Shown: positions 47,383 to 57,800, numbered from the stretch's first letter. The stretch: 64,000 nt of DNA from Tenacibaculum discolor (GCF_003664185.1 NZ_RCCS01000010.1:1-64000), one strand, 5' to 3'. The notes: generated by a model from the sequence alone, not told the origin. Translations and numbers: made by a program.

Positions 47383-48230
47383 AATGAATGATTTCGATGA
47401 AAATCGACTAAGTTATCAATTGGGCGTTGAATAACATCTGTAACGATTAAGTTGTTTTTTAAAGCAACTTTTTCTAATATATCCTGAAAGTAATAAGCTA
47501 TTGATCCGATAAAGTAAATTGGGGTTTGTTTGTCTTTTTTAAACGGAAGAATACGATACTTAAAAAATTCTTGAACCCCTTTTTTAATCATTTTTCTGAT
47601 ATACTTTTCACCTTTATACTCTAGCATAAATTTAGCAAATGAAGCCAAGTACATATTTGGGTAAGGCTTTCTATACAGATTCATTTTTACGGTATCTGTA
47701 TCAAGTTCGAATGAAGTTTTGAAAGCCGAAGCAATTCTTTTAGGCATTTTATCGTAGTAAAAATCACGTAATAATTGTTTACCAAAATAATTTCCACTAG
47801 CTTCATCCATAATAGTATAACCTAATGAAGGAGCTGTAGTAGTTATGTTTTTGCCATCGTAATAACAACTATTTGATCCAGTTCCTAAAATGCAGACAAT
47901 CCCAGGTTTGTTACCTGTACTAGCATAAACAGCAGCTAAAGTATCTTCTGAAACAAATACTGTAGCTTTTTTAAAAATAGACTTTAGAACATTTTGTAAA
48001 CTTTCTGCAGCTTTAGGACTTCCACAACCAGCTCCATAAAAATGAATCTGTAGAGTGTCATTTTGTACTTTTAATAGGTCGTCAGCACTATCGATAGTGC
48101 TAAGCATTTCGTGTTCTGTAAGAACCGATGGATTTAAGCCTAGTGTAGTTGTTCTAAAAACTTCTTTTTTAGTATCGTCAAGAGCAATCCAATCAGCTTT
48201 AGTAGAGCCACCATCGGCAATTAAAATCAT
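47379..48230 (-). CDS. N-acetylglucosamine kinase-like ATPase (BadF/BadG family)
   Basis: An ASKHA-fold ATPase of 283 aa. IADGGSTKADWIAL at the N-terminus is the phosphate-1 loop, GIVCILGTGSNSCYYDG the phosphate-2 region, and FIGSIAYYFQ the adenosine-side segment. Relatives phosphorylate N-acetylglucosamine or glucosamine. A role in amino sugar recycling is likely, in line with murF and anmK in the same window, but the substrate is inferred from family only. Confidence 0.82.
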   Translation of the reverse strand: MILIADGGSTKADWIALDDTKKEVFRTTTLGLNPSVLTEHEMLSTIDSADDLLKVQNDTLQIHFYGAGCGSPKAAESLQNVLKSIFKKATVFVSEDTLAAVYASTGNKPGIVCILGTGSNSCYYDGKNITTTAPSLGYTIMDEASGNYFGKQLLRDFYYDKMPKRIASAFKTSFELDTDTVKMNLYRKPYPNMYLASFAKFMLEYKGEKYIRKMIKKGVQEFFKYRILPFKKDKQTPIYFIGSIAYYFQDILEKVALKNNLIVTDVIQRPIDNLVDFHRNHSF

Positions 48231-48249
48231 TTCTTATGTTTTTATAAGT

Positions 48250-48257
48250 CAAATATA
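48250..48257 (-). promoter_or_regulatory. putative -7 box for the GlcNAc kinase-like gene
   Basis: TATATTTG on the minus strand, 20 bases before the ATG at 48230. The -33 position reads TGG rather than TTG. Confidence 0.4.
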
Positions 48258-48342
48258 TGCTATCAAAGTGAAATGACCATTATTTAATTTTTGAAAAACA
48301 AAAAGGAATGAAGTTTGTAGCAGCATAGTAAGTTTATTATTT

Positions 48343-48350
48343 TAAATTTG
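48343..48350 (+). promoter_or_regulatory. putative -7 box for the CpsB-like phosphatase gene
   Basis: TAAATTTG, 28 bases before the ATG at 48379. A TTTG at 48314-48317 is 25 bases upstream, slightly too far for the consensus. Confidence 0.45.
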
Positions 48351-48378
48351 CAGATAAATATATATATTATACATTACT

Positions 48379-49116
48379 ATGTTTTTTTTCAAAAAAAAAG
48401 AAATCCCTTTACAAGAAGTTTTCCCTAAAGAGTTTGTAGATATTCATTCACATTTATTACCTGGAATAGATGATGGAGCAAAGGATATTGAAAATTCCAT
48501 ATCATTAATTTCTAAGATGTATTCTTATGGGATTAAGAATTTTGTAACAACTCCGCATGTTTTAGGAGATGTGTATCCAAATTCATCAGATACCATAAAA
48601 AATAAGCTTGAAGAAGTGAAAATAGCCTTAAAAGAAAATGGATTTAATGATATTTCAATAAGAGCGGCTGCAGAGTATATGATGGACGAACGTTTTATTG
48701 AAAGATTGAAAGCAGACGATATTTTAGTTCTAAAAGATAATTATATTCTTGTTGAGATGTCATATTTTAATGCTCCTTATAATTTATACGATATTTTATT
48801 TGAAATACAATTAAAGGGGTACAAACCAGTTCTAGCACACCCAGAAAGGTATAATTTTTATCACAATGACTTTCAGAATTTTTATAAATTAAAGAAAGCA
48901 GGGTGTGTTTTTCAATTAAACCTTTTGTCCTTGACAGAACAATATGGTAAAGGAGTGCAAAAAACAGCACAAAAGTTGTTAAGTGAAGGTATGTATGATT
49001 TTGTAGGTACAGATACACACCACCATAATCACTTAAAACTCCTACAAAAAATAGGAACATCAAAAACAAAAAAACAAATAGATAAATTGTTACATAATAA
49101 TAAAAAATTTAAATAA
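48379..49116 (+). CDS. CpsB/CapC-type tyrosine-protein phosphatase (PHP domain)
   Basis: A metal-dependent phosphatase of 245 aa. The PHP motifs are DIHSHLLPGIDDGAKD (metal-binding His residues and Asp), TTPHV, AEYMMDERF, LAHPERYNF and VGTDTHHHNH. In Gram-positive capsule systems CpsB removes phosphate from the CpsD/Wzc tyrosine kinase; many Bacteroidota use the same family. The Wzc-like kinase gene lies convergently 45 bases beyond its end, so the pair is a likely kinase/phosphatase switch for polysaccharide export. Confidence 0.9.
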   Translation: MFFFKKKEIPLQEVFPKEFVDIHSHLLPGIDDGAKDIENSISLISKMYSYGIKNFVTTPHVLGDVYPNSSDTIKNKLEEVKIALKENGFNDISIRAAAEYMMDERFIERLKADDILVLKDNYILVEMSYFNAPYNLYDILFEIQLKGYKPVLAHPERYNFYHNDFQNFYKLKKAGCVFQLNLLSLTEQYGKGVQKTAQKLLSEGMYDFVGTDTHHHNHLKLLQKIGTSKTKKQIDKLLHNNKKFK

Positions 49117-49146
49117 AAAAGGAAGCTTTTAAGCTTCCTTTTTTAT
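49115..49146. terminator. shared convergent terminator
   Basis: A 14-bp stem (AAAAAAGGAAGCTT with AAGCTTCCTTTTTT) with A and T runs on either side, between the phosphatase and the Wzc-like kinase genes. It can serve both strands. Confidence 0.87.
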
Positions 49147-49161
49147 TAGAGTCAATTTCTT

Positions 49162-51546
49162 TTAACTAAATATTTTCTTATACCATGGTTTATCATTGTC
49201 ATCTATGTCTACTCCATAACCATAACCGTAACCATAACCATAACCGTAACCATTAACTCGTTTCAAATCAGTGTCATTTAATATGATTGCTAAGTTGGGT
49301 AATTTCTTGTCTTTGTATAAGCTTTCAGGAATCATCAACATACGTTTATCTAAATAGTTGGCTCTACTAACATATAATACAATGTCAGAATATTTAGATA
49401 TTAATAAAGTATCAGTTACTAAACTTACAGGAGCTGTATCAATTATAACATAATCATATTCAGACTTTAGAGTTCTGAATAATTCTTCTATTTTATTACT
49501 CATCAATAATTCTGCAGGGTTAGGAGGAATAGTACCAGAAGAAATAATATCTAAATCAGGTATTTCATTTATTGAAAACTTTAAGGACTCCAATTCTATG
49601 TTGTTTGTAAGGTAATTAGTAACTCCTTTTCTATCAGGAAGTTCTAGGTACTGAGTAATTTTAGGAGCTCTTAAGTCCATACCAACTAAGACAACTTTTT
49701 TTCCAGATAGAGACAACGAAGCAGCCAAATTGATAGAAGTAAATGATTTACCTTCCCCACTAGTTGTAGAGGTAACAAAAACTGTCTTAGCCTCACTTCC
49801 TTCTTTATTAGATATCATAAAGTCTAAATTCGTTCTTATAAGTCTAAAAGCTTCAGCGGCACTTGAACGAGCACTTGAATTAATAACTATTTTTTCCTTA
49901 GTCTCAGAGTGAGGAATATCTCCTAAGAAAGGGATTGAGGTTAAGTCGGTAATATCTTTTCTAGAATGAATTTTTGTGTCTAATAAATTTCTTAAATAGA
50001 TGATACTGAAAGGAATAATTAAACCAAGAAATAAAGTAGCTAAATAAATAATTTTTTTTCTAGGACTTACGGGGATATTAGAAGCATAGGCTCTATCGAT
50101 TATTTTAGCATTAGGTATAGTAGTTGCTGTAAGAGAAATAGCTGTTTCTTCTTTTTTCTTTAGCAAGAAAGAATATAAACCAGCTATTATTTGTTGTCTA
50201 CGAGAAATATCTAAAAACTCTCTTTCTTTATTAGGGATTGATGATATTTTAGAGTTAAACCTATTAGCTTCACTTTGTAAGTTGTTTACTCTTATCTGTA
50301 AAGATCTAACAGTGTTTTCTAAACTTTTTTTTAAGGAATATTTTAAACTATTTAAGTTTTCTTGAGAATCAATTAACATTGTGTTTTTTGCTCCTGCACT
50401 TTTTTCTAAACGTTTAATTTGAGCTATTAGTTGGTTGTATTGATTAATTGAGTTTGAAATATTAGCATCAGAAAGGCCTAAATTAGCGGGTAAATAATCA
50501 TCATCGTCTAATTCTTTGTTTAAAGATTTTGCTAGACTTAATTCTGTGGAAGCTTCTATTAATTTCTTACGATTTTCAGTATCTGTTTGAAGAGTTAGTT
50601 GAGCCTCTGATTTAATATCAGTAATGTTGTTTTTATCTTTAAAAGTTTTTACATTATCATCAAGTACACCTAATTCTTTAGCTACATTCTTTAGACGATC
50701 AGAAATGAACTCATTTGTCTTTTCAGATATTTCTTTTTTATCGTTGATAGCATCTAAATTGTATTGTCTAATTAATTCATCTAAAATGTCTTCTGCTTTC
50801 TCTTTAATTGAAGATTCCAGAGAAAGCTTTAAAACACTTGATTTTTTTGAAACAGGAATAATTGAAATATTTTTCTGTAAGTAGTCTATGATTCTATTGC
50901 TAGGGATTAAAGAAAGTTTTATGTTCTTTCTTAAAATGTTTTTGGCTATGTTTGATTTTCTTTCGATTTTAAAATTACCTATAGAGTTACTTTCAATTAC
51001 CTTATTGAACTCTTTCTCTAAAATCACATTACCATGTATGTCTTTTAGTTTGAATTTATTTTCGGATATAATTTCAATTTCTAATATGGTGTCTAGTTTC
51101 TTATGAATATTATAACTAGAGTCAGTAGGTGTAAATATAATAGGCGTATCTTTATAAATCTCTGATTCTTTGAAAGAATTCTCTACTGAATACGAGGTGT
51201 TTAAAGATAAGGTTTGTATTACACGACTAAGAAGTTTTCTTGATTTTATAATTTCAATTTCATTATCAATCTTTTTGCTAGAACCACCACCAATACCAAA
51301 TGCGCCAAAAGAAGCTAACTCATCAGCAATACCTCCTCCTTGTTCATTGTTTTTTAATAAAATTGTTGTAGATGCACTATATATGGCTGTGCTGTATACA
51401 TTTATATATAATAAAGCAGAAATGATGGCTAAAATTAAACCTAAAATAAACCATTTCCAGTGAATTAAATATTTTTCTAATTCAGCTCTAATATTAATTG
51501 TATTGTTTTCCTGCAGTTGTGGAGTAGTATGTTTTTCGTTACTCAT
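49162..51546 (-). CDS. Wzc-type tyrosine autokinase / chain-length regulator
   Basis: An inner-membrane co-polymerase of 794 aa. A Wzz domain begins with a membrane helix (about residues 32-50), a long periplasmic coiled-coil region covers about 240-460, and the second helix is at about 500-520. The cytoplasmic BY-kinase has Walker A TSTTSGEGKSFTSINLAASL, Walker A' VVLVGMDLRAPKI and Walker B YDYVIIDTAPVSLVTD. The C-terminus is a Tyr cluster of six Tyr in Gly-Tyr dyads, the probable autophosphorylation tail. It is the last gene of the operon with the PglF-like and Wza-like genes. Confidence 0.93.
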   Translation of the reverse strand: MSNEKHTTPQLQENNTINIRAELEKYLIHWKWFILGLILAIISALLYINVYSTAIYSASTTILLKNNEQGGGIADELASFGAFGIGGGSSKKIDNEIEIIKSRKLLSRVIQTLSLNTSYSVENSFKESEIYKDTPIIFTPTDSSYNIHKKLDTILEIEIISENKFKLKDIHGNVILEKEFNKVIESNSIGNFKIERKSNIAKNILRKNIKLSLIPSNRIIDYLQKNISIIPVSKKSSVLKLSLESSIKEKAEDILDELIRQYNLDAINDKKEISEKTNEFISDRLKNVAKELGVLDDNVKTFKDKNNITDIKSEAQLTLQTDTENRKKLIEASTELSLAKSLNKELDDDDYLPANLGLSDANISNSINQYNQLIAQIKRLEKSAGAKNTMLIDSQENLNSLKYSLKKSLENTVRSLQIRVNNLQSEANRFNSKISSIPNKEREFLDISRRQQIIAGLYSFLLKKKEETAISLTATTIPNAKIIDRAYASNIPVSPRKKIIYLATLFLGLIIPFSIIYLRNLLDTKIHSRKDITDLTSIPFLGDIPHSETKEKIVINSSARSSAAEAFRLIRTNLDFMISNKEGSEAKTVFVTSTTSGEGKSFTSINLAASLSLSGKKVVLVGMDLRAPKITQYLELPDRKGVTNYLTNNIELESLKFSINEIPDLDIISSGTIPPNPAELLMSNKIEELFRTLKSEYDYVIIDTAPVSLVTDTLLISKYSDIVLYVSRANYLDKRMLMIPESLYKDKKLPNLAIILNDTDLKRVNGYGYGYGYGYGYGVDIDDNDKPWYKKIFS
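49214..49249 (-). repeat. tandem repeat encoding the Gly-Tyr tail of Wzc
   Basis: On the plus strand the 18-base unit CCATAACCATAACCGTAA occurs twice without change (49214-49231 and 49232-49249), followed by a degenerate hexamer CCATTA. Each 18-base unit encodes three Tyr-Gly dyads, so gain or loss of units would change the number of Tyr residues without a frameshift. Confidence 0.9.
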
Positions 51547-51553
51547 AGTTGTA

Positions 51554-52324
51554 CTATCTTGTAAGAATAGAAATTAATGAAATGATTACAGAACCTAAAG
51601 AGATAAACAATCCTGTGTTTTTGTTGTAAGCAGCATCTTGTGAAGTAGCCTTATTAGGCTCAACATAAACTACATCATTTTGCTGTAAATAATAAGCAGG
51701 TGAATTAAAAAGGTTATTAGATCTTAAATCTAAAGTATAACTTTTTATTTGATTATTTTCTTCTCTTTTAACCTTAACTGTTCTAATTCCTGACATATTT
51801 AAATCTCCAGCTAAACCAACTGCTTCTAAAATAGAAATTCGTTCATTAGGGATGGTAAATCTGCCAGGCATCTTAACATCACCCAATACAGTAATAGAAA
51901 AATTGATGATTTTTATATTGATAGTGGGGTTTTTAAGATAGTCAGGGGATAATTTACTCTTAAGTAACCCAATTGCTTCTGATCTTGATAAACCTGCTAA
52001 CTTTATTTTACCAAGAACAGGAAAGTCAATATAACCATCATTATCAATTAAATATGATAGTTGTTGAGGGCTACCAACAGCTCTGTCTGTCGTTGTTGAG
52101 AAAGTAACAGAAGGTAAATTAAACGGTTTTACAGCATTCATGTCTAGTGCAGATATGGTTATCTGAAGTAAGTCATCAGGCTTAAAAATAGTTTTATATG
52201 TAGTATTAGTAAGAGATTGATTTACCTGATCTTTTTGGAAATAAACAATATCTTTTCTTGATGCACAAGAGCTAATGCACCAAATAGTTATTAAAATTAA
52301 AACAATTTTTGAAATTCTTTGCAT
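51554..52324 (-). CDS. Wza-like polysaccharide export lipoprotein
   Basis: An outer-membrane export protein of 256 aa. The lipobox WCISSCAS gives a lipidated Cys near residue 20. The Poly_export domain (about residues 45-130) has DDLLQITISALDMNAV and YLIDNDGYIDFPVLGKIKLA. An SLBB domain follows (about 140-220, VLGDVKMPGRFTIPNERISI). A hydrophobic helix at the very C-terminus (ISLGSVIISLISIL) is common in Bacteroidota members. The kinase gene starts 7 bases after it. Confidence 0.92.
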   Translation of the reverse strand: MQRISKIVLILITIWCISSCASRKDIVYFQKDQVNQSLTNTTYKTIFKPDDLLQITISALDMNAVKPFNLPSVTFSTTTDRAVGSPQQLSYLIDNDGYIDFPVLGKIKLAGLSRSEAIGLLKSKLSPDYLKNPTINIKIINFSITVLGDVKMPGRFTIPNERISILEAVGLAGDLNMSGIRTVKVKREENNQIKSYTLDLRSNNLFNSPAYYLQQNDVVYVEPNKATSQDAAYNKNTGLFISLGSVIISLISILTR

Positions 52325-52353
52325 TGATTGAATTTTTTGGCGAAAGTACTAAT

Positions 52354-54258
52354 TTAATTTTTAGTATCAGTGTCTAACTTTTCGTATATTGAATTGTTTG
52401 ATTTATACTCAGGAATAATTTCCTTCATAAGTTGAACCGTCTTACTATTATCTTGGTTCATATTAGATAAGCATAATTCTTTAATTTTATTTTGAACTAT
52501 GTTATAATTTATTAATTGGTTCTTAGCTATCATAATCTTTTCATGATATGTAGGACTAGTATTTTCTCCATCAGCTAAGAGTTCTTCATATAGCTTTTCT
52601 CCAGGACGAAGACCAGTGATTTTTATATCTATATCATCAGGAAAATTTAATCCAGACAAATGAATCATCCTTTTTGCGATGTCGTATATTTTTACAGATT
52701 TTCCCATGTCAAATATATAAATCTCACCGCCATTCCCCATTGTACCAGCCTCCAAAACTAACCTACATGCTTCAGGGATAGTCATAAAATAACGAGTAAT
52801 ATCTTTATGAGTAACAGTTAAAGGTCCACCATTTTCAATTTGACGTTTAAAAAGAGGTATTACAGAACCATTAGAACCAAGAACATTACCAAAACGAGTA
52901 GTAGTAAATTTTGTTGTATGACTTTTAGAGCTACTTAAGCAACTAATATACATTTCAGCAACACGTTTTGTAGCGCCCATAACATTAGTTGGGTTTACAG
53001 CTTTATCGGTTGAGACCATCACAAAACGATCTACATTATGTTTTATTGATAAATCTGCTATATTTTTTGTTCCTCCAACATTTATTTTTACAGCTTCATA
53101 AGGACTCATCTCCATTAAAGGAACATGCTTATAAGCAGCAGCATGAAATACCTTTTGAGGTTTAAAACTTTGAAATATATCTTCCATCCTTTTTTTATCC
53201 CTGACATCTGCAACAATAGAGGTAAAGTTTTTACGTTCTTTTTGAATTAGTTCTTGTTGAAGATCGTACAGAGGAGATTCAGCTTGATCTATTAGTACTA
53301 AATGCTTATGATTATAAATGCTTAATTGACGTGAAATTTCAGAGCCAATAGAACCAGCAGCACCAGTAACTAAAATTACTTTATTATTAACCTCTCTTTT
53401 TACAATAGGATTGTCAATAGAAATAGGTTTTCTATCTAATAAATCTTCAATTTTAACTTGTTTAATTTGATTCGCCTCCAAATCACCATGAATCCATTTT
53501 GATAATGGAGGAACTATTTTTACTTGAACGTCTAAATCAAGTAGGTGATCAGTAAAATATAAAAGTTTTTCAGATTTAATATTCTGAATAGAAATAATAA
53601 TTTCATCAATTTGTTTTTCTTTAATGAACTTCTTATTAATCCTTTTTCCGTCATAAATCTTAATTCGATCTAACTTTTTACCAACTTTTTTAGGGTCATC
53701 ATCAATGAAACCTAGAACTTCATACTTGTTTTTAGTGTCTCTATTTAAAGCACCATAAGTAATCAATCCAGAGTCTCCGGCACCATAAATTAAAACATTT
53801 GTAATAGACTTAAGTTCTGTGGAAACAATTTCATAAAAAGCTTTAAAAATAAATCGGCTAACTACTAGAACAAGTACAGAAATCAAATAATGAATAATTA
53901 TAATTGATTTTGGGATTGTAAAACTAGGGAATATGTTTAAAGCATTGTTAAATAGTATAATACATGTTGTTATGAATGAAAGTAAAGTAATGCCAACAAA
54001 TACATTAAAAGCATCTCTTGTACCTGTGTGCCTAACTATACCTTTATATGAACCAACAATAATAAAACTAATAAGAGCTATAGTAGCTATAAATGGAAGT
54101 TGTATGTATAGGTTGTTAACATTAAAGTTCAAGCTAGCATTGAAACGTACAGTGTAGGCTAAAATGAAAGATATACAAACTAAGACGATATCTATAATTA
54201 AAACAAGCCATCTTGAAGCGTACTTATCAAAAGCTTTTAAAAACAAACCTCTAATCAT
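52354..54258 (-). CDS. PglF/WbpM-like UDP-GlcNAc 4,6-dehydratase
   Basis: A membrane-bound nucleotide-sugar dehydratase of 634 aa. Four hydrophobic helices occupy about residues 12-135. A first Rossmann-like domain (NVLIYGAGDSGLITYGAL) follows at about 150-270. The catalytic SDR domain has VTGAAGSIGSEISRQL near residue 293, AAAYKHVPLMEMSPYEAVK (the KHVPLME segment typical of this family), VSTDKAVNPTNVMGATK (with Met in place of the usual catalytic Tyr) and RFGNVLGSNGSVIP. It should feed the PglE-like aminotransferase at 32836 with the 4-keto sugar. It is the first gene of the Wza/Wzc operon. Confidence 0.92.
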   Translation of the reverse strand: MIRGLFLKAFDKYASRWLVLIIDIVLVCISFILAYTVRFNASLNFNVNNLYIQLPFIATIALISFIIVGSYKGIVRHTGTRDAFNVFVGITLLSFITTCIILFNNALNIFPSFTIPKSIIIIHYLISVLVLVVSRFIFKAFYEIVSTELKSITNVLIYGAGDSGLITYGALNRDTKNKYEVLGFIDDDPKKVGKKLDRIKIYDGKRINKKFIKEKQIDEIIISIQNIKSEKLLYFTDHLLDLDVQVKIVPPLSKWIHGDLEANQIKQVKIEDLLDRKPISIDNPIVKREVNNKVILVTGAAGSIGSEISRQLSIYNHKHLVLIDQAESPLYDLQQELIQKERKNFTSIVADVRDKKRMEDIFQSFKPQKVFHAAAYKHVPLMEMSPYEAVKINVGGTKNIADLSIKHNVDRFVMVSTDKAVNPTNVMGATKRVAEMYISCLSSSKSHTTKFTTTRFGNVLGSNGSVIPLFKRQIENGGPLTVTHKDITRYFMTIPEACRLVLEAGTMGNGGEIYIFDMGKSVKIYDIAKRMIHLSGLNFPDDIDIKITGLRPGEKLYEELLADGENTSPTYHEKIMIAKNQLINYNIVQNKIKELCLSNMNQDNSKTVQLMKEIIPEYKSNNSIYEKLDTDTKN

Positions 54259-54316
54259 TGATGATTTTTGTTAGTAAGTAAAATTACGAAATATATAATG
54301 AAAACTTAAAAAAATG

Positions 54317-54832
54317 TTAAATCTTCTTCATTTGTTGCTTCATCATTTGCATCTGCTCTTTAAGCATTCCATGCTTATCTAGCTTTTTAGCCTCTGCCAT
54401 TAAGTTCGTTGCTTCTCTCTTTCTGCGTTTAGTCATTGCTATCCCAGCTAACTGCAATTTAGCCATAGCTAAATCATGATCCATAGCTAAACCTAATTTA
54501 ACAGCCTTCTTTAAATACTTTTCAGCTTGAGTAATGTTCGTTTGAGATAACATAATTCCGTGTAAGTAGTTATAGTAACCTTCTTGCTTTTTTGTTAAAG
54601 AAGCAGAAGGATTTTTAATATATCCTAACCATTTTTGAGCTCCAGCAAAGTTTTGTTTACGTAGCTGTAAAAAGGCCAAAAGAATAAATTCGTTTTTAAA
54701 ATAAAATAAAATAAACAGCCCAGCAAGTAGAAGTATAGATATACCGTTCATGATGTGTCCTTGTGTAAATTCATACACTGACCATACAGTTATTAAGGCA
54801 GCTAATACTAATTTTATATTTTTATTGAACAT
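54317..54832 (-). CDS. small membrane protein with TPR-like region, unknown function
   Basis: A 171 aa protein. Two hydrophobic helices lie at about residues 7-22 and 28-46. The rest is helical and resembles tetratricopeptide-type repeats (FAGAQKWLGYIKNP, ITQAEKYLKKAVKLGLAMDH), ending in a Lys/Met/Gln-rich tail (MQMMKQQMKKI). I know similar uncharacterised proteins in Flavobacteria but no function. It has its own putative promoter at 54859-54892 and no operon partner. Confidence 0.75.
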   Translation of the reverse strand: MFNKNIKLVLAALITVWSVYEFTQGHIMNGISILLLAGLFILFYFKNEFILLAFLQLRKQNFAGAQKWLGYIKNPSASLTKKQEGYYNYLHGIMLSQTNITQAEKYLKKAVKLGLAMDHDLAMAKLQLAGIAMTKRRKREATNLMAEAKKLDKHGMLKEQMQMMKQQMKKI

Positions 54833-54858
54833 AATTGTTTTTTCTTTTTATCAGTTTG

Positions 54859-54892
54859 CAAAAATACATTTTTTTAACAGAAAAACTGCCAA
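54859..54892 (-). promoter_or_regulatory. putative promoter of the small TPR-like gene
   Basis: On the minus strand TTG (54892-54890), a 23-base spacer and TATTTTTG (54866-54859). The spacing is at the upper limit. The element begins just beyond the stop of ccsBA. Confidence 0.5.
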
Positions 54893-54893
54893 G

Positions 54894-57800
54894 TTACTTC
54901 TTGTAATACTTTTTATTCTTTACCCAAGCTAGAACTCCTAAGATACTAACAAAAGCTATAGAGTAATATACTGAAGTAGGGGTGATTACTTTATCACCAC
55001 TAGCATACGAATGTAGTCCTGATAAATAGAAGTTTACTCCAAAGTAAGTCATCATAATAGAAGCAAAAGCTATAATAGACCATAAATTGAAGGTATATCT
55101 TCCTCGTAAACCTGGAATTAACCTCATGTGTAAAACAAAGGCATATACCATAATTGAAATTAAGGCCCAAGTTTCCTTAGGATCCCAACCCCAGTAGCGC
55201 CCCCAACTTTCGTTAGCCCACATACCTCCTAAAAAGTTACCAATAGTAAGCATTACTAAACCTACGGTTAATGCCATTTCATTAATAACAGTTAGTTCTT
55301 TAATATGTAGATCCATTTTCTTTTTATTCTTTTCATTAGTGAAAATGATTAAGAATAAAGAAAAGATTCCTAAAATCATTCCCATGGCAAATGGACCATA
55401 ACTAGCTACAATTACAGAAACGTGAACATATAGCCACCAAGAGTTTAATACAGGTTGAAGGTTAGCAATCTCAGGATCTAACCAGTTTTGATGTGCAAAC
55501 ATTAAAATTACCGAAACTAAAAATGTGGTAGCGGCAATAGTTAATGAAGATTTTTTTCCTAGGATCAGTCCAAACAACATGGTTGCTAAGCCAACAAAAA
55601 TAATGGACTCATAAGCATTACTCCAAGGAGCATTTCCACTTATATACCAACGAGCAGTTAACCCTAAAACGTGAAAGACAAATAAGAAAATTACAATACC
55701 TATTAATACTTTTACTATATTGTTAACCCATGGTTTATTGTTGAAAATTTGTAAGAAAACAAATACAATTAAAAGTAAACTTACATACCCATAATACTCA
55801 GAAAGTTTAACAAAAATGTTGAGTTTATTGTAAGCTATTTCTAAATCGATTTTATCTTTTGCAGGGATAACTTCTGAACCAAATTTTTGTTGAAACTTCT
55901 TAATTCCGTTTAGAACTTTGTTAGTCTCAGTATAATTTCCTGACTTTTTTGAAGCTTGTAATAATTGTAAATAAACAGGTAATGATTGACGTACAAAAAC
56001 AGAGTCTGTTCCTTTAAAGTTAGCTTGTAGTGTTTCTGGTTGAGATACCCATTTATTGTTTTCATCATTTGGAATAGGGTAGATGCGCAACATACCACCT
56101 CCTAAAGCTTGAGATAGTAACCAAACTCTTCGTTCAATCTTTATAATATCTTTTTCAAACTTATTTTGAATTTTTTTCTTTTCAGCTTCAACTACTAATT
56201 TGCTAATTTTTGAAGAGCCATCTTTATTATAGAAATCAATAAAACGAGCATATTCAGCATCTTCAGGTACACCTAAAATTTCTCTAATTTGTGTGTTCCC
56301 TTTTTCTAAATATACAAAAGGAACATTGAGCCAAAGCATTGGGTTTTCAGTAATAGAAAGTAAAATTTGGCTTGGGTCTAAATCTTTGAATTTATCAACA
56401 TGCGCTACTTTCCTCACTAATTCTGAAGCAAAAGTATGAGCAGGTTTCATACGTCCGCCAGCATCTTGAATAACTAAAGAACTAAATAAAGCAGCGTGTT
56501 TATCATCTACTTTGTTAGCTGTTAAAATAGAATCTATTTGAGCTTCTGTAATTTGTTTTGGTTCATGAGTTTCATGTTGACCAAAACTAACTAAAGAAAA
56601 TAGTAAAGCAATAACAGATAATTTAGCTTTTTTATTTCGGATTTTTACTAGTGATTGTTTTAAATCATCAAAGCGAGTATTTTTAACAAACAACGAAGCT
56701 ATTAACCCAAAGAATAATAAAAAGTAACCGATATAAGTAATCCAAGTTCCCCAAAAATCGTGGTTTACTGATAGATGTGTTTGTTCGTGTTCACCTTCGA
56801 TTTTATAACTCGATTGGAAGAATTTATAACCTCCGTAATCTAAAATATGATTCATAAAAATTCTATAATCAAAAGTTTCATTAGGTGCAATTACGGTAAT
56901 CTCACTAGCATAAGCAGCTGCACTTTCTGAACCGGGGTACTTTTCTAACTGAAAGTCATTTAATTTTATACTAAAAGGAGTTTGTAATAATTTAGAACCA
57001 TACCATGCTCTAAAGTTTAATTCACCAATGCTAAATTGTTGTTGGTTATCAACATTAAACTTTCCACCGTAAAACTCAACACGCTTAGTTTCACCATTAG
57101 CAGTAACATCAAAAATTACAGTGTCATATTTTTTATCGTCTTTTTTGCCCCTTACAGTTTTTATTTCTCCTTTTTCTGGAGATTTAGGAACTACAAATTG
57201 TAGACCATTTACGTTATGAAGTGTTAGCAGTTGAAAGTGTTGTGCACTATCTTTAACTATTAAACCTTTTTTCTGGTCAGCCATTCTAAACCAATCACCA
57301 TCATTTTTAGAAATCATTTTTAAGCTACCATCTTCATAAAAGAAGTTAATTGAAGCTGCTTCTTTATTAGGAGCTTCAAAACCTACTAAAATGTTATGAA
57401 TGTTCTCTATAGTTCCTTTTTTAATGTAGTGTTCATGTCTACTTCCGTCAGAACTTTCTACAAAAAACAAGTGTTCAGTTCCGTTTTCATCTAAAACCAT
57501 TTTTGTTTCAGACCAAGGAACATAGTCCACTAAATTAAAAGTTACTTCATGGTTTTTACCTCCTTTTTTAGGTTGGAAGTTTTCTTTAAAGTTTATCGAG
57601 TTATCGCCCCATGCAGATAAAAGTAATTTGTTAGCAGTGGTTTTTTGAAACTCGCTATTATCAATAATTACATTTAAATATGTGTGTTCTGAATAAAATT
57701 GGTTGGTTGTTTCTCCTTCGTCAATAACCATTAAACCTTCATAACTAATGTAGCGAGTAATACCAGCTCCAATTAAGATTAAAAGAAAAGAAACGTGAAA

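Noticed and set aside
49214..49255. Short tandem repeat as a possible CRISPR or replication iteron
   Set aside because: It lies in frame in the Wzc gene and encodes the Tyr-Gly tail.
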